Shown: positions 1 to 9,602, numbered from the stretch's first letter. The stretch: DNA of 64,000 bases from DAISJI01 sp964559835 (GCA_964559835.1 CAZLJE010000013.1:72820-136819), one strand, 5' to 3'. The notes: generated by a model from the letters alone, not told the origin. Program-made: numbers and translations.

Positions 1-724
1 GGAGCAGATACGAAAGTGACTGCCCGCGGAAGGGCAGTGTCGACCAGATCGGGTCAGGGATGGAAATCGGGTTTATACGGCGCGGGTAATCGGCAATGCG
101 CCAGCAACCTGCCCACATTCGGTCGAGTGTTCGCATGAGGTCAATTCATAGTTGGAACATGCTCGTAGTCCGCTGCTAACACCTCCGCTCACGATTGCAG
201 GCGCTCGCAGGTCTGGCTGTGGAACGAACTTCTGCTTCGGCGAGCGATATGACTGACTTTGAGATCTACGCCGATCCTACCTGCATCGTCTGCTCGCCGG
301 GCGACCAGCGGCCGTGCGTCACTGTCAGTATTTACGTCCGGAGCCGAACGGATCGCTCAGCCTCGAACGGAACGGCTGACGGCATTTCCGAGATCAAACA
401 TGTTCTCGCTGAGCTTGGCATTCGCGAGAGATAGCGAAGGAATGCGGACGACATGGCAATGGTCGGAACAACAGCAATATTTTTCACGGCCAGCAACAGC
501 GCTGTCCCCTCCGGTTCGCTTGAGGAACGCTCACTGTCGCAGCCATTCTCCGCGTGGCCGGCCGGACACTTGCCGACGTCATTATTCTGGGAGTCTCGGA
601 AAAAGAGTACCTGGCATTTTATCCGTCACGGGTCGATACAATCGAACTGATCTGCTAAGCAGGTTACGCGTAACCCGGCAGCACTCATGAGTTCGTGATA
701 AGTCCGCGTGCAGAAGGAATCAAG
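1..724. other. Left edge without a supported gene
   Basis: Open frames exist here (for example 195-434 and 259-690 on the plus strand), but their translations are rich in Arg, Ser and Ala, overlap one another in different frames, and show no domain or signal I recognise. A short hairpin-like sequence lies near 21-38 (ctgcccgcggaagggcag). I see no tRNA or repeat. It may be decayed DNA or the control region of the gene that follows. Confidence 0.4.
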
Positions 725-1150
725 ATGCCGAAGACTGCGTCCGAGCAAAACAAGGCCGTCGTGCTGGAAGCGTTCGACACCCTATTCAACAAGCGCGACT
801 ATGCGGCGGCAGAGCGTTTTTGGTCGCCGGAATACATTCAACACAGCGCGCATATCGAACCCGGACGAGACGGGCTCTTCAACCTCATCAAGGCCGCGCC
901 GTCGTCGCTCAAGTATGAGCCTGGATTGATTCTTGCAGAAGGTGACTACGTCATCGTTCATGGCCGGTTTTCGAACATCGGACTGCCCGTGAACTGGATC
1001 GCAGCAGACGTCGTTCGCTTGAAGGATGGAATTCTCGTCGAGCACTGGGATGTCATTCAGGACGAGGCGACCGAAGAGCAATCGAAGAGCAAGGCGCCGA
1101 TGTTCGGGTCGTCGTTTCCCGTTTATGAGCGGGAGCAAACGATTAGATAA
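725..1150 (+). CDS. SnoaL/NTF2-like fold protein
   Basis: This 141-residue protein matches the SnoaL-like (NTF2 fold) pattern: an N-terminal helix (EAFDTLFNKRDYAAAERFW), then the YIQHS and HIEPGRDG motifs, a DYVIVHGR strand, a VRLKDGILVEHWDVIQD strand pair and a short tail. In the family this small alpha+beta barrel serves as an isomerase or cyclase or binds a small ligand; the substrate here cannot be told. I chose ATG 725 over an upstream GTG at 695 because AGAAGGA precedes it at a good distance. It stands alone, about 100 bp ahead of the debranching-type gene. Confidence 0.8.
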   Translation: MPKTASEQNKAVVLEAFDTLFNKRDYAAAERFWSPEYIQHSAHIEPGRDGLFNLIKAAPSSLKYEPGLILAEGDYVIVHGRFSNIGLPVNWIAADVVRLKDGILVEHWDVIQDEATEEQSKSKAPMFGSSFPVYEREQTIR

Positions 1151-1247
1151 CTGCTCAATTTTGCGATTCTGACGTATGCAGATGGACGAATGGGTAGCTA
1201 AAAAACGCATCGAAAGAAGAGCGTCGAGGACTGTTGGCTAAGCGGCT

Positions 1248-3398
1248 ATGGCAATCGAAGTAACCGTCGGCCCACTGCAGATCACCATCAACCGGGGGTA
1301 CACGTTCGTCTTATCGCAGCCGGACGGCTCGGTCCAACCGTATACCGATGAAGGGTTCTATTCTCGGGACACCCGTTACGTTAGCAGCTACAAACTGTAT
1401 GCGGATGGCGAGCACTGGGTGCTCCAGAACTCTAGCGCAATCGCCTATTACGCCTCCCGCGCCTATCTCATCAACCCGCGCCTTCGGACCGAGTACGGGG
1501 AAATTGAACGCTCAGCCCTCAGTCTCGTGTTCACTCGCGCCGTGTACGACGGCGTGATCGAGGAGTTCGAGGTCCGTAACTACGGCATCGAGCGCGCGCG
1601 GTTCAACTTTGAAATCGCCCTGCGTACCGATTTCGCGGATATCTTCGAAGTCAAGTCGAGGCAGGTCATCCGCAAGGGGCACGTCACCACGGATTGGTCG
1701 CTCGATCAGTGTCAGCTGATCAGCAAATACGAGCACAACGGCTTTGTCCGGTCGCTGGTTTCGACTTTCGCCAAAACCAGCTCCGAACCCGTTTACAACA
1801 ACGGTCGCATCAGCTTCGGCGTGGATATTCCGCCACGCGCGATGTGGCGGAGCGCGGTCGAACATGCGTTTGTCGAGGGCGAGCCGAATTCGAGGCCGTC
1901 GCGCAACACTCATGCCGTGCACCAGTGCCAGAGCGCAGCCGAACGCGAAATGGAAGAATGGAAGAAGGCGACGACTTCCCTGACCAGTTCGAATGAAGAC
2001 ATTTATCGGCTTTTTAAGCAGTCGTTGGAGGACATGGCAGCGCTGAGATTGCCATACGGCACCAACTCGCCCAATGAAGCAATCCCGGCGGCGGGTGTCC
2101 CGTGGTTCGTCGCCGTGTTCGGGCGCGACAGCCTGATCGTCAGCCTGCAGAACATGATCGTGCATCCCGATTTTGGACGAGGTGCTCTCAAGGTGCTCGG
2201 CGAACTGCAAGCCTCCGAAGTTGACGACTACCGCGACGCTCAGCCCGGCAAGATCCTGCATGAGATCCGCGTCGGCGAATTCGCCGCTCGCAAAAAGATT
2301 CCGCACACGCCATATTACGGAACCGCTGATGCCACCGCCCTCTATCTGATCACGCTCCACGAGGCCTGGCGGTGGTTGGGAGACGACTTGCTGTTCCGCC
2401 GCCACGAAGAAACCGCGCGCCGCTGCCTGGAGTGGATTGACCGCTACGGTGACATGGATGGCGACGGACTGCAGGAATTCCAGACACGTTCGCCGGATGG
2501 CTACGAAAATATGGGGTGGAAAGACGCGGGCGATTCCAACGTCGCCCCCGACGGCACTATTTTCAAAGGTCCCAAGGCGCTATGCGAATTACAGGGATAC
2601 ACCTACGACGCCTGGCTGCGCATGGCCGACGCATTCGCCTATTTCGGTGACGAGGCGCTCGCACGCGCATTGCGGCAGAAAGCCGCCGCACTCCGTGAGA
2701 AGTTCGAAGAGCTGTTCTGGTGTGAGGACACCGGGTTCTACGCTTACGCGCTCGACGGCGACAAGCGGCCGGTGAAGACGATCGTATCGAATCCTGGCCA
2801 CCTGCTTTTCAGCGGCATTGTCAGCCCTGAAAGAGCCGCACGCGTGGTCCAACGATTGATGCAGCCGGACATGTGGAGCGGTTGGGGCATCCGCACCCTG
2901 TCGGCGGAGAACCCGGCCTACAATCCGTTCTCATATCAGAACGGATCCGTGTGGCCGCACGACAACGGCATCATCGCAATGGGATTCCGCCGTTACGGAT
3001 TCGCCAAGGAAGCTGCCATGATCGCACGCGATATCAGCGAGGCGGCGAGCTACTTCGTGTTTTATCGCTTACCGGAACTTTACGGCGGCATTCGCCGCGA
3101 GCCCGGGAGCTTCCCAGTCCAGTATCTCGGCGCCAACGTGCCGCAGGCCTGGGCTGCGGGCAGTGTCTTCCACTTGGTGCGCGCTATTCTCGGCCTTGAA
3201 GCCAACGCGCACGCGCGAACTCTTTATGTCGATCCTGTTCTTCCGCGTTGGTTGCCGGAAGTTACCTTGCATGATCTCCGGGTCAGTGACAGTACTGCCA
3301 CAATCCGTTTCTGGAGCGAGGGCAGCCGCAGCCGGTTCGAAGTCCTCTCGTGTGATGGCGAACTGCACATCGAGCAAGGACCACCCCAAGACGACTGA
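1248..3398 (+). CDS. Amylo-alpha-1,6-glucosidase / glycogen-debranching-like protein
   Basis: The 716-residue protein has the layout of bacterial debranching-like proteins: an N-terminal beta-rich domain of the GDE_N_bis type (residues about 15-210, with DEGFYSRDTRYVSSY), then an (alpha/alpha)6 toroid (about 250-690) with GVPWFVAVFGRDSL, YYGTADATALYLI, GWKDAGDS and NGSVWPHDN. The family hydrolyses alpha-1,6 branch points or related alpha-glucosides, usually in the cytoplasm; no signal peptide is seen. Which alpha-glucan it uses is inferred only from family. It begins a carbohydrate-use region, and its stop lies 7 bp from a convergent malectin remnant. Confidence 0.85.
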   Translation: MAIEVTVGPLQITINRGYTFVLSQPDGSVQPYTDEGFYSRDTRYVSSYKLYADGEHWVLQNSSAIAYYASRAYLINPRLRTEYGEIERSALSLVFTRAVYDGVIEEFEVRNYGIERARFNFEIALRTDFADIFEVKSRQVIRKGHVTTDWSLDQCQLISKYEHNGFVRSLVSTFAKTSSEPVYNNGRISFGVDIPPRAMWRSAVEHAFVEGEPNSRPSRNTHAVHQCQSAAEREMEEWKKATTSLTSSNEDIYRLFKQSLEDMAALRLPYGTNSPNEAIPAAGVPWFVAVFGRDSLIVSLQNMIVHPDFGRGALKVLGELQASEVDDYRDAQPGKILHEIRVGEFAARKKIPHTPYYGTADATALYLITLHEAWRWLGDDLLFRRHEETARRCLEWIDRYGDMDGDGLQEFQTRSPDGYENMGWKDAGDSNVAPDGTIFKGPKALCELQGYTYDAWLRMADAFAYFGDEALARALRQKAAALREKFEELFWCEDTGFYAYALDGDKRPVKTIVSNPGHLLFSGIVSPERAARVVQRLMQPDMWSGWGIRTLSAENPAYNPFSYQNGSVWPHDNGIIAMGFRRYGFAKEAAMIARDISEAASYFVFYRLPELYGGIRREPGSFPVQYLGANVPQAWAAGSVFHLVRAILGLEANAHARTLYVDPVLPRWLPEVTLHDLRVSDSTATIRFWSEGSRSRFEVLSCDGELHIEQGPPQDD

Positions 3399-3404
3399 GC
3401 CACG

Positions 3405-3748
3405 TTATTCAGGTATGACTTCGATCGCGTTGATGGACGGATAATTCACGACGGGCGTGAAGTAGATCTCGATCTTCCCCTGGGCGGTTGGCTGAATGTG
3501 GGGAAATGACCGGACGATCGGTGCAGAGTTGGCCTCGGCGAGGATATCGAAATTCTTCAGGATCACTGATCCATTACAAGAAACATCGAACACGCGGCTG
3601 CCGACGCCATTGATGTTGCCGTTCTGAGATCCGAACCAATGTTCGCGGAAGTGCAGTTTCAGTGTGTATGTGTGTTGCGGCGCGACAGGGATCACATAAT
3701 GAAAATGGCCAATACTTGGCCTGTTTGTAAGTGAGTTGAGAGAAGGAG
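3405..3748 (-). pseudogene. Malectin-domain fragment (3' end of a lost gene)
   Basis: The last ~110 codons read as the second half of a malectin-like carbohydrate-binding domain: GHFHYVIPV, YTLKLHFREHWFG, GSRVFDVSCNG, ILKNFDILAEAN and a closing strand INAIEVIPE. Such domains end many GH2 beta-galactosidases and secreted sugar-binding proteins. The first half and any start codon are missing; the match fades at about 3720-3750, where it runs into the end of the neighbouring winged-helix gene in another frame. I read it as a truncated remnant left by a rearrangement. A GTG at 3695 could start a short product, but that would be half a domain. Confidence 0.65.
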
Positions 3749-4587
3749 AATATTGCGTGGCCGCAGTTGGTCGAAGCCCACTGCAGGCGGAAGAGACGGG
3801 CTAGTTCGGGGTGGAGTTTCGCGCGGAAGATGCGGCGGGCATAGGCGGCGTAAGCGGCCTGGAGTTCGCGGACCGTCTTCTTGCCGACGCGGTTTTTGCC
3901 GAAGCTGCCGACCGCCGCGGCTTCGATGCGATCGATGGATACGGCTGTGGCCGGTTCGTCAGAGGTCGCGGCTTCGAGCGCCTTGAGTTCGCACTCGGTG
4001 ATGATGGGGATGCCCCGGCGTTTGAGTTCTTCCTCAAGGCTTGGGGGTAGTTTGGCTCCTCCGGTTATGTGGACGTTTCTCATAATGATCAGTTCCTCGT
4101 TTGAGCGATTTTCGAATTCGCTCTTGGGTTTATCTTCGTTCTTACTTCTTATTTCTTTATTAGGTCGGGGTTCACTCGGGGCAGCGCCGGGGTTCAGTCG
4201 GGGGACAGTCGCGTTAGCAGTCACGCGCTCGTATTCAGGCCTGCAAGCGGCCCCGTGTTTCCATGCGTTTAGCCGGTAACCGAACCACCTGCCCACAGTC
4301 GGCTCGTACTTATGAATAAGCATTTGATAGCCGCCTCTTGCACCAACGCCTCGTGGATAGTTGATGTAGCGCTTCTTTTTGAGGGAGGCGAGGACGGCTT
4401 GGACGTGTCTTTCGTCGCGGGGGTAGCCGATCTGGTGAGCGATTCCGAGCGCGGTACCCTTGTAAATGCCGGTTTCGAAGTTGGCGCGCATGTGGAGCGA
4501 CATGTAGACGAGGAATTGAAAGGCATTAAGCTTCCCGGTCTCCAGGTGCTCCGCTAGTCCGCGACGAATTTGGACAAAGCCTTCCAT
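3574..4587 (-). CDS. Winged-helix replication-protein-like gene with a chimeric C-terminus
   Basis: The N-terminal ~110 residues (from MEGFVQIRRGLAEHL) resemble helix-turn-helix proteins that I know as scattered copies in acidobacterial genomes: a LNAFQFLVYMSLHMRANFETG helix pair, then KGTALGIAH and a wing (KKKRYINYPRGVG). The middle is low-complexity and charged, and a later helix carries RELQAAYAAYARRIF. From about position 3750 the frame crosses into the malectin remnant out of frame, so the last ~60 residues (rich in Arg, Cys and His) are probably not native. ATG 4587 is preferred to the 4632 start because the family match begins there. Function unknown; DNA binding is inferred. Confidence 0.5.
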   Translation of the reverse strand: MEGFVQIRRGLAEHLETGKLNAFQFLVYMSLHMRANFETGIYKGTALGIAHQIGYPRDERHVQAVLASLKKKRYINYPRGVGARGGYQMLIHKYEPTVGRWFGYRLNAWKHGAACRPEYERVTANATVPRLNPGAAPSEPRPNKEIRSKNEDKPKSEFENRSNEELIIMRNVHITGGAKLPPSLEEELKRRGIPIITECELKALEAATSDEPATAVSIDRIEAAAVGSFGKNRVGKKTVRELQAAYAAYARRIFRAKLHPELARLFRLQWASTNCGHAIFSFSQLTYKQAKYWPFSLCDPCRAATHIHTETALPRTLVRISERQHQWRRQPRVRCFL

Positions 4588-4603
4588 GCGCGCCGTCGCC
4601 ACA

Positions 4604-4639
4604 ACAGGTTGTGGAGCAGTGCAGGTGCGCACAACCTGT
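4604..4639. repeat. 10-bp inverted repeat ahead of the winged-helix gene
   Basis: ACAGGTTGTG (4604-4613) and its exact complement CACAACCTGT (4630-4639) are separated by 16 bp. They lie 17-52 bp upstream of the preferred start (4587) of the minus-strand winged-helix gene. This is a suitable place for an operator bound by that protein, or for a short replication-type repeat; neither is shown. Confidence 0.5.
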
Positions 4640-4814
4640 CGTGCGAAGGGAGCACCTTAGAGGGGCGTGGCGAAGTAGTCAATAAGGCGCGCTTGACAAT
4701 CGAAGATTTCTGTGGAAATCGTTCCCGCTTCGGGAATCGCGGGCGTTAAACTAGCGCGCGTGTTAGCAAACTGGCGGCGTGGTGGAATCCTGGAAAACGT
4801 ATACGTACCGCACA

Positions 4815-5215
4815 CAGGCATCAGCGCCGGTCGGCGGGCGATGCTTGTCCCGGGGCAGCCAACCGCGTTTAGCGGCACATGTACCAACCTGCACGCAATC
4901 TGCTGGGTTAATCCGAACGCCTTTACCGCCCCAACCCAACTCGGCGCCGGCAACGCTCCCATCAACAACATCATCGGACCGAATTTTTCTGCGGTGGACC
5001 TTTCATTGCGAAAGGCAATCATCTTGCCTTTCAGGGAAGGCATGCGCTTGCAGTTCCAGGCGGATGCGTTTAATGCTTTGAACCATGCCAATTGGAACAA
5101 TCCCGGCGTCGGGAACGCCCCCAGTCCAGGAAGCGCCAGCACCTCTACGTTCGGGCAAATCACGAGTGCCGGTCCGGCGCGGGTCCTGCAGTTCGGAGGA
5201 AAGTTTGTCTTCTGA
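4815..5215 (+). pseudogene. 3' end of a TonB-dependent receptor (Oar-like)
   Basis: The frame ending at 5215 reads as the last strands of an Oar-type outer-membrane barrel: CWVNPNAFTAP, a GPNFSAVDLSLRKA strand, LQFQADAFNALNHANW and the closing TFGQITSAGPARVLQFGG followed by a terminal phenylalanine. Intact members have about 1,000-1,200 residues and start with a signal peptide and a carboxypeptidase-regulatory-like domain; all of that is absent, and the first codons upstream of 4815 show no family match. It is a remnant. Compare the intact receptor at 13220-16720, which closes with the same kind of motif. Confidence 0.75.
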
Positions 5216-5364
5216 TTGCTTGCGGCTCCTTTCCATCGAGTCGGAGCCGCAAGCTGCACTCCTATTCACTAACGATGTCGATCGCCGCGCCATTGTGCCC
5301 TAGGGCAGGGGACCGAAACGTAAAGTTAAGGCTTCGCGAACGGCGCTCGCTGTAAGGAAAATCG

Positions 5365-7215
5365 ATGCTCAAATGCTGGCGACTTCTCTTGACGCTCGGG
5401 ATATGTGTGACGCTCCTGGATCTCCCCGTAGTTGCGCAGGTTGCGCCGCTGATCGCCAATATCGCTGCTCGTCGCACCACGAGTCTGGACGGTCCCTGGC
5501 GGACCATTGTCGATCCTTACGACGTAGGTTCCCTCGACTATCGCGCTGAGCCCCTCCACAACAACAATGCGTTCTACAAAGACTACAAACCGAAATCGAA
5601 ATCCGAACTCGTTGAATACGACTTCGATCATGCCGCACAACTCACCGTCCCCGGTGATTGGAACACCCAGCGGGAGACGCTGTTCTTTTATGAGGGGAGT
5701 GTTTGGTACAAGAATGCCTTTGACTATTCACTGAAACCCGGAAGCCGACTATTCGTGCATTTTGGAGCAGTCAATTACAAGGCCTCGGTCTACCTGAATG
5801 GTCAGAAGTTGGGAGAACACGAAGGCGGATTTACGCCGTTTGATTTCGAGATCACGGACAAGGTGCGTGCCCAGAACAACGTACTCGTCGTTCTGGTGAA
5901 CAACGTCCGCAAACCGGAACAAGTCCCCACCACCAATACCGACTGGTGGAATTACGGCGGTATCACGCGGCCGGTGACCTTGGTCGAAACCCCGGATACG
6001 TTCATTCAGGACTACCTGGTACAGCTTGCGAAAGGATCGCAGCGACAAGTGCGGGGCTGGGTGCAACTCAACGGACCGCGCCGTCAGCAACAGGTTGTGC
6101 TGCGAATCCCGGAGGCCGGTGTGACCCAGACTGTCCAGACCGACGCCTCCGGCAGAGCCGAGTTTTCGATCCCGGCGAAACTCGAGCTTTGGTCGCCGGA
6201 AGAGCCAAAACTCTACGACGTAGAGATCGCGTCGGAGACCGACCGCGTCATCGACCATATCGGTTTTCGCACCATCGAAGTGCGCGGCACAGACCTGTTG
6301 CTGAACGGAAAACCAGTTTTCCTGCGCGGCGTCAGCATGCACGAAGAGGCGCCATTCCGCGGAGGACGGGCCTGGAGCAATGAAGATGCGCGCACGCTCC
6401 TCACGTGGGCAAAAGACCTGGGCTGCAACTTCGTACGGCTCGCGCATTATCCCCACAATGAGGAGATGATGCGCGTTGCCGATCAACTTGGCTTGATGGT
6501 CTGGGAAGAAGTGCCTGTCTATTGGACCATTCAATGGGACAATCCGGACACCCTCGCAAACGCCGAGAACCAGTTGGATGAGGCGATTACTCGGGACCGC
6601 AATCGCGCTGGCCTCATCATTTATTCAGTCGCGAACGAAACTCCAGTGACCGACGCGCGCAATCGCTTCTTGCGCGCACTCATCCACAACATTCGCTCGC
6701 ACGACGACACTCGATTGGTTTCCGCGGCCCTCCAGAATCACGAGACAACGGCACAAGGCCGCATCACCATACGCATCGATGATCCCGTCGGAAAAGATCT
6801 CGACGTGATCGGCGACAACGAGTACATCGGATGGTATGTCCACACGCCGGAAGATGCCGATCGCGTCGATTGGGTGTCAGACGTCGGCAAGCCGCTGGTT
6901 ATGAGCGAATTCGGCGCGGATGCGCTGTTTGGCTATCACGGCGACGCCGCCACGCGCTGGACCGAGGAATATCAGGAAAATGTCTTCCAGCATCAAATCG
7001 CGATGCTGAAGCGCGTCCCGTTTTTGCGCGGCATGTCTCCGTGGGTGCTGAAGGATTTTCGCAGCCCGCGGCGTACCCTCCCACATTTTCAGGACTATTT
7101 CAACCGGAAGGGCCTTTTGACTAATAATGGCGAAAAGAAAAAAGCTTATTTTGTCCTGCAGGACTTTTACCGCCACATGCAAACCAGCGAGCATGCAACG
7201 GCGATCCATCCGTAA
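5365..7215 (+). CDS. Secreted glycoside hydrolase family 2 enzyme (beta-glucuronidase/beta-galactosidase type)
   Basis: This 616-residue protein starts with a signal peptide (LLLTLGICVTLLDLPVVAQ) and shows the three GH2 parts: a jelly-roll sugar-binding domain (VPGDWNTQ, FEGSVWYK-like, NYKASVYLNG), an immunoglobulin-like domain (ELWSPEEPKLYDVE) and a TIM barrel beginning LLLNGKPVFLRGVSMHEE. The acid/base is Glu425 in VANE and the nucleophile Glu515 in SEFGAD. Length and motifs fit beta-glucuronidase-like members, though beta-galactosidase or mannosidase activity cannot be excluded. AAGGAAA precedes ATG 5365. It probably acts in the periplasm on oligosaccharides, and converges on the GH3 gene. 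Confidence 0.88.
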   Translation: MLKCWRLLLTLGICVTLLDLPVVAQVAPLIANIAARRTTSLDGPWRTIVDPYDVGSLDYRAEPLHNNNAFYKDYKPKSKSELVEYDFDHAAQLTVPGDWNTQRETLFFYEGSVWYKNAFDYSLKPGSRLFVHFGAVNYKASVYLNGQKLGEHEGGFTPFDFEITDKVRAQNNVLVVLVNNVRKPEQVPTTNTDWWNYGGITRPVTLVETPDTFIQDYLVQLAKGSQRQVRGWVQLNGPRRQQQVVLRIPEAGVTQTVQTDASGRAEFSIPAKLELWSPEEPKLYDVEIASETDRVIDHIGFRTIEVRGTDLLLNGKPVFLRGVSMHEEAPFRGGRAWSNEDARTLLTWAKDLGCNFVRLAHYPHNEEMMRVADQLGLMVWEEVPVYWTIQWDNPDTLANAENQLDEAITRDRNRAGLIIYSVANETPVTDARNRFLRALIHNIRSHDDTRLVSAALQNHETTAQGRITIRIDDPVGKDLDVIGDNEYIGWYVHTPEDADRVDWVSDVGKPLVMSEFGADALFGYHGDAATRWTEEYQENVFQHQIAMLKRVPFLRGMSPWVLKDFRSPRRTLPHFQDYFNRKGLLTNNGEKKKAYFVLQDFYRHMQTSEHATAIHP

Positions 7216-7223
7216 CGGTGACG

Positions 7224-9509
7224 TTATCTGATCTTGAGTTCCGCCGGCGTCCCCTCGTCGGAGCTCCCGGCGATCCAGATGCTCACATCGGAAGGTTCGA
7301 CTACTTTCTTCATGTCGATATTCCAGAACGCAAGTTCGTTATTTCCAAGCGAAAATTCGACGCGCTGGGATTCCCCCGGGTTCAACAATACTTTGCGGAA
7401 GCCTTTCAACTCGCGCACCGGTCGAGCAACACTCGTTCCGCGTTCGCGGATGTACACCTGCACGATCTCCTCTCCTGCGACGGACCCGGTATTTTTCACT
7501 TCCGCGCTCAATTGCAAAGTCGTTTTGCCCGCGTTGAGGTCGGCAGCGGACAGCGATGTTGCTGAGAGTGACGGGGGCGAGTACTGGAAAGTCGTATAGG
7601 AGAGGCCGTAGCCGAACGGAAACAGCGGTGTGACCTTCTGGTCGATGTAACGGGAATGATATTTTTCAGTTTCGCCGCGGGGCGGCCGGGAATCGTCGAC
7701 TGCGCCGAGCGGGCGACCGGTGTTGAGTTGGCTGTAATAAAGAGGTTCCTGTCCCACTGACCTGGGAAAGGTGACGGTCAGCTTGCCCGACGGGTTGTTT
7801 TCACCAAATAGGGTCCGCACCAGGGCTGGTCCTGCTTGTACTCCCGGGTGCCACGCTTCGATGATTGCGGAGATGTTCTCGGCCGGCCAGTCCAGAACGA
7901 GGGGACGCCCGCTGAAAACGATCAGCACGACAGGTTTCCCGGTCGAAGCTACGGCTTTTAAGAGATCAAGTTGACGCCCGGGCAAGCCGAGATCTACGCG
8001 CGATGCGGCCTCACCCGTCATCTCCATAGCATCTTCGCCGAGAGCGACAACGGCAACGTCGGCTTGCTGAGCGGCGCGTACGGCTCCTGAGATCTCATCG
8101 ACGCCGGTATCGAGCACATCGGTCCCTTTGACATAGACGACGTTAGCACCGAGCCGATGTTGGAGCGCCGAACGTAACGTGACGACATCTGTCGGATTTC
8201 CTTGGGCCTTCCAGCAACCCAGCATGTCATCCGCGCTGTCGGCCAGCGGACCGATCAGTGCTACGCGCTTCTTTCCCTTTAACGGGAGTACCCCATCGTT
8301 TTTCAAAAGAACGAACGATTTTTCCGCTACGGTTCGGGCAAGCTGAAGCGAGTCCGCCGATGGAGTCGGTTTGGACGCGCCGGTCGAATATGGGTGGTCG
8401 AATAAGCCGAGCGCGAACTTCACACGGAGGATGCGCCGCACGGCGTCATCAACTACCGATACCGGAACCTGGCCGCTCTTCACCTGGTCCTCCAGCGTGG
8501 AAACGTAGAGGCTGGATTCCATATCCATATCCACCCCGGCCATGATCGCTTTCCGGGCCGCGGTGCCGCCGTCCAGAGCGATGCCATGCGGGATCAATTC
8601 CTCTATCGATGTCCAGTCGCTGACGACGAAACCCTGGAAGGCCCATTCCTTGCGCAGCACCTGGCCGAGCGTGAAGGAATTCGCGGTTGCGGAAACGCCG
8701 TTCACAGCGTTGAACGCACTCATGAACGTCGCCGCTCCTTCGTTCTTCGCCGCATGGAAAGGCGGCAGGTAAACCTGGCGCAACAAGCGCTCGGGAATCT
8801 CGGTCGTGTTGTAATCCCGCCCACCCTCGGCGGCGCCGTAGCCGACATAGTGTTTCGCACATGCGGCGACAGACGTCGGTTCGCCGAGCGATTTGCCCTG
8901 GTATCCGCGAACGTACGCGCGGGCAATGGCGGAGCCGAGGAACGGATCCTCGCCCGCGCCTTCGACGACCCTGCCCCAACGCGCGTCTCGAGCAATGTCC
9001 ACCATCGGCGAGAACGTCCAGCGGACACCATCGGAACTCGCCTCGGTGGCCGCTACCCTTGCCGCCTGTTCGATCAGTCGAATATCCCAAGTCGCCGACA
9101 TGGCCAGCGGGGTGGGGAAGATCGTTCGGTACCCGTGGATGACATCAAGACCGAAGATCAGCGGGATCTTGAGCCGAGACTGCTCCACGGCGATCTTCTG
9201 CAATGCATCCACGCGCGGGCCGGTGACGTTGAACAGCGACCCGACCTGCCCGTTGCGGACCATCTCTTCATAGTTGCGTCCATGCTCCCTCGGCCCGGTG
9301 AGAGTCCCCGCAGAGTACTGGTTCAACTGCCCGATTTTTTCCTCCAATGTCATTTGCTGTAGGAGGGAGTCGATGCGGGCCTCGATGTTGGGATCGTTTG
9401 CCCAGGATTGTGCCAGGGCAGCCGGCACGAGCAGGACCAACGCTACGAGTGAACCAACATATCGCTGGAGTCTTCTGCGGCAGATGGAACGCGAATCGTA
9501 AGAAGGCAT
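7224..9509 (-). CDS. bglX: Periplasmic beta-glucosidase, GH3
   Basis: The 761-residue protein follows the BglX layout: signal peptide (VALVLLVPAALAQ), GH3 N-terminal barrel (EEKIGQLNQYSAGTLTG, KIPLIFGLDVIHGYRT, DPRWGR-like DARWGRVVEGAGEDP), nucleophile Asp298 in GFVVSDW, then the GH3 C-terminal sandwich (KPVVLIVFSGRPL) and a fibronectin-III-like end (VQVYIRERG, LKGFRKVLLNPGES). It removes terminal beta-linked glucose from oligosaccharides, fitting the GH16 endo-glucanase nearby. ATG 9509 is chosen over a TTG at 9527 because AAGGTGA lies between them. Its stop is 8 bp from the stop of the GH2 gene. Confidence 0.93.
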   Translation of the reverse strand: MPSYDSRSICRRRLQRYVGSLVALVLLVPAALAQSWANDPNIEARIDSLLQQMTLEEKIGQLNQYSAGTLTGPREHGRNYEEMVRNGQVGSLFNVTGPRVDALQKIAVEQSRLKIPLIFGLDVIHGYRTIFPTPLAMSATWDIRLIEQAARVAATEASSDGVRWTFSPMVDIARDARWGRVVEGAGEDPFLGSAIARAYVRGYQGKSLGEPTSVAACAKHYVGYGAAEGGRDYNTTEIPERLLRQVYLPPFHAAKNEGAATFMSAFNAVNGVSATANSFTLGQVLRKEWAFQGFVVSDWTSIEELIPHGIALDGGTAARKAIMAGVDMDMESSLYVSTLEDQVKSGQVPVSVVDDAVRRILRVKFALGLFDHPYSTGASKPTPSADSLQLARTVAEKSFVLLKNDGVLPLKGKKRVALIGPLADSADDMLGCWKAQGNPTDVVTLRSALQHRLGANVVYVKGTDVLDTGVDEISGAVRAAQQADVAVVALGEDAMEMTGEAASRVDLGLPGRQLDLLKAVASTGKPVVLIVFSGRPLVLDWPAENISAIIEAWHPGVQAGPALVRTLFGENNPSGKLTVTFPRSVGQEPLYYSQLNTGRPLGAVDDSRPPRGETEKYHSRYIDQKVTPLFPFGYGLSYTTFQYSPPSLSATSLSAADLNAGKTTLQLSAEVKNTGSVAGEEIVQVYIRERGTSVARPVRELKGFRKVLLNPGESQRVEFSLGNNELAFWNIDMKKVVEPSDVSIWIAGSSDEGTPAELKIR

Positions 9510-9544
9510 TTGTCTGTCACCTTTCAAGTTGCCACGTAACCGAG

Positions 9545-9602
9545 GCGCAGGGCTCAGGGCGTAGGAAGCCCTAAGCCTTGTGCCCTACGCCCTAAGCCCC
9601 GA
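9545..9602. repeat. Heptamer array A (two inverted arms)
   Basis: The left arm is three 7-mers, GCGCAGG, GCTCAGG, GCGTAGG (9545-9565). After AA, the right arm is five 7-mers, GCCCTAA, GCCTTGT, GCCCTAC, GCCCTAA, GCCCCGA (9568-9602). AGGGCGTAGG (9556-9565) pairs with CCTACGCCCT (9584-9593), so the arms can form a hairpin. It lies between the divergent starts of bglX and the MFS gene. Confidence 0.85.

Noticed and set aside
195..690. Plus-strand frames at the left edge
   Set aside because: They overlap one another in different frames with no recognisable motif or start signal.
9545..9602. CRISPR array or REP element for the heptamer loci
   Set aside because: There are no spacers, the words are only 7 nt, and the loci do not share one sequence.
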